Of a stretch of 64,000 bases of DNA, positions 62,422 through 64,000 are shown piece by piece. Within the stretch, counting starts at the first letter, position 1. Each line of letters opens with the position of its first letter. The stretch comes from Acidobacteriaceae bacterium. Lineage in GTDB: Bacteria; Acidobacteriota; Terriglobia; Terriglobales; Acidobacteriaceae. The stretch spans positions 186,001-250,000 of the forward strand of contig PLDC01000015.1 in assembly GCA_003134995.1 (NCBI GenBank), in the 5' to 3' direction. A program made the position numbers and the translations under genes. Below the pieces are notes generated by a model that was not told where the DNA came from, did no database searches, and saw nothing but the letters and a program-made list of their open reading frames with translations.

Positions 62422-62928
62422 TTAGGTGACCTCGGTGGTATCGCGCCACCGTCCGGATGAGGCGGCGATTTGTCGCAGCACGCGCAACAGCACAAAATAA
62501 AGAAACAGAATCGCCAGCGGACCAATCAACAGCCAGGCTGACATGGCATGCACTGCCGCGAGCCACAAAGTAGCTAGCGCATGCCGCGAGTCGGCACGGA
62601 CCATGGATAAAATTTGCGTCAGTGACAGCCGCAGCGGCGTCGCACGAAACAACATTTCGCCCAAGCGGATAAACGGCAATAAAAAAAACAGTTGCAAGGG
62701 ATAAACCACATAGTTCACCAACTGGATCGCCGGGAGGTTCAGGCGGAAGACCACGGCAGCTGCGGCGCATAGCATCGTCGTGGAACCGGGCACAGGAAAG
62801 ATGCCCAGCACAATCCCAAAAGCCAGGCTCAGAGCAATTTTCTCGGGTGTGATTCCCTGGGTCAGAAGGGCCATGCTGGGCCCAACTACACGGCGATCGA
62901 AAAAACCACGGTTCATGTTGTAGATCAT
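62422..62928 (-). CDS. DUF2062 membrane protein
   Basis: 168 residues with three or four membrane spans. The pattern GITPEKIALSLAFGIVLGIFPVPG and YPLQLFFLLPFIRLGE is the DUF2062 signature. Function unknown, possibly linked to envelope lipids. A 216-nt gap separates it from the next gene upstream (63145). Confidence 0.82.
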   Translation of the reverse strand: MIYNMNRGFFDRRVVGPSMALLTQGITPEKIALSLAFGIVLGIFPVPGSTTMLCAAAAVVFRLNLPAIQLVNYVVYPLQLFFLLPFIRLGEMLFRATPLRLSLTQILSMVRADSRHALATLWLAAVHAMSAWLLIGPLAILFLYFVLLRVLRQIAASSGRWRDTTEVT

Positions 62929-63144
62929 AAGCGGTTGACGCCTACATGGAAACGATCTGCCGCAGTTTTACGCTGTGCCGAAGTCCTTTCCTGCGTACCG
63001 GAAAGGTCGCGCGTTAAACACAAGTATTTTCGTTACGGAAATGCGGAAAGCAACTTGATCGGCATCACTTGTGATTCATCTTCGCGGGCAATGAATCCTG
63101 GAAGTTGCTTGTTCCTGCTCTACATGGAGAGCGCGATCTCACAA

Positions 63145-64000
63145 TCAATATGCGTTCCGGCTGTTGAACATGCGGAGCAGGGTCATGGTGATGATTTGCA
63201 GATCGAAGGTGAGACTCCAGTTGCGGAGATAGTAGAGGTCGTATTCCACGCGCTTTGCAATGGAGGAATCCCCGCGCCATCCGTTGACCTGAGCCCACCC
63301 GGTGATTCCAGCCTTGAACATGTGGCGGGAGTTGTAGCGGTCGATTTTTTCGAGGAACCGTTCGACGAAGTAGGGACGCTCCGGACGCGGGCCGACAATG
63401 CTCATGTCGCCTCGAAGAACGTTTAGAAACTGCGGAAGTTCGTCGAGGTTGGTGCGGCGCAGGAAGGCGCCGAACACCGTGCGGCGCGGATCTTGGGCGC
63501 TGGTCCAACGCGTGTCTTCTTCCTCGCGACTTCCCACGTTCATGGTACGGAATTTGAGCATGGGAAAGACGCGTCCGTTTAATCCAACTCGATTCTGGAC
63601 AAAGAAAATTGGGCCGCGGCTACCCAGTTTTATGGCGAGAGCGATCATCAGTGCGACTGGCAGAGTGACCAAAAGGATAAGAAACGAGAAGCCTACATCG
63701 AAGATTCGTTTCTGGAATAGATACGATCCGGTTTCCGCCAGAGTCGGACGCAGATCGAGCATATGAAAACCACCGAGGTCGATGAGACGGTCGCGCAACT
63801 CAACGCCCTCCCCGAGATCGATTACGACTCGGGTAGGAACACACAGACTTTCCAGCAACGGCGCGATTCTCCGAACATCCTTTAAGCGCGCGGCAGGCAG
63901 CGCGATGATGACATCATGGATTGAATTTCCATTGGAAAATGTGGGGATCTGGTCCAGTTCGTAGACGGGACCATCCACTTCAACCTCTTGATCCGGAAGC
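63145..64000 (-). CDS. Polyprenyl glycosylphosphotransferase, 5' end cut by window edge
   Basis: At least 285 residues visible; the frame is open to base 64000 (LPDQEVEVDGPVYELD), so the N-terminus lies beyond the window. A GTG at 63978 is not the true start. The end of the CoA-binding-like N-domain is followed by the transferase domain: RIFDVGFSFLILLVTLPVALM membrane span, FPMLKFRTM, FLRRTNLDELPQFLNVL and MSIVGPRPERPYFVERF, then GWAQVNGWRGDSS. This family starts exopolysaccharide or O-antigen units by moving a sugar phosphate onto undecaprenyl phosphate. Confidence 0.93.
   Translation of the reverse strand, partial: LPDQEVEVDGPVYELDQIPTFSNGNSIHDVIIALPAARLKDVRRIAPLLESLCVPTRVVIDLGEGVELRDRLIDLGGFHMLDLRPTLAETGSYLFQKRIFDVGFSFLILLVTLPVALMIALAIKLGSRGPIFFVQNRVGLNGRVFPMLKFRTMNVGSREEEDTRWTSAQDPRRTVFGAFLRRTNLDELPQFLNVLRGDMSIVGPRPERPYFVERFLEKIDRYNSRHMFKAGITGWAQVNGWRGDSSIAKRVEYDLYYLRNWSLTFDLQIITMTLLRMFNSRNAY

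Noticed and set aside
62187..62525. 112-residue minus-strand frame
   Set aside because: It overlaps the DUF2062 gene in another frame, and its Cys-rich start is the shadow of a membrane segment.

Overview
The window is bacterial chromosome, most likely from an Acidobacteriota (Terriglobia/Koribacter-like) genome. This is an inference from the style of the genes (TPR-rich secreted proteins, many short hypothetical genes) and from a dispersed palindromic repeat (core TCATCCCGAGCGAAGCGAGG) in the chromosomal flanks, a repeat I associate with that group. No rRNA is present to settle it.

Layout. (1) 1-11 kb, left chromosomal flank: end of a TPR protein, zinc-ribbon and secreted hypotheticals, the Ada methylation-response protein, a HigBA-like toxin-antitoxin pair with an operator over its promoter, a DUF433 gene with a truncated PIN-like partner, an HNH-like protein, an amino-acid permease and NagA. 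(2) 11.1-48.4 kb, an integrated genomic island. It starts at an intact tRNA-Pro(CGG), next to which lies a tyrosine integrase, and ends at a perfect 48-bp duplication of the tRNA 3' half (11138-11185 and 48357-48404). The dispersed repeat was not seen inside it. I found no relaxase or type IV secretion gene. (3) 48.4-64 kb, right flank: an FAD oxidoreductase, a family of three small paralogues (two apparently leaderless), a family 2A encapsulin with its cysteine desulfurase cargo, a five-gene lipid/secondary-metabolism-like operon, a DUF2062 protein and the start-truncated end of a polyprenyl glycosylphosphotransferase.

The island looks like a defence and conflict island. Its centre (about 23-39 kb) holds a type I restriction-modification operon (hsdM-hsdS-hsdR, with 4-nt overlaps) followed by a GHKL ATPase fused to a PD-(D/E)xK-like nuclease, a HEPN gene coupled to a PIN-like gene, an AlbA_2/Schlafen-type gene followed by another nuclease-like gene, a trypsin-like protease, a HEPN-FRG pair, an SRAP (abasic-site) protein, and a DUF488 gene with a convergent partner. 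The left arm carries an unusual AlkB-DUF4326 fusion under a promoter with a 9-bp-arm palindrome, and a GIY-YIG protein. The right arm carries small membrane proteins, an ArdC antirestriction protein and a DUF262-like protein. A HTH excisionase-like gene is split by a single-base frameshift.

The most distinctive system outside the island is the encapsulin pair at 52.2-55.8 kb: a HK97-fold shell gene overlapping by 29 nt a SufS-like cysteine desulfurase whose roughly 490-residue Pro/Ser/Thr-rich N-terminal extension contains three copies of an ELFSFP motif and an internal duplication. These are good candidates for shell-docking elements. All function calls are from reading the sequence; no database search was possible.
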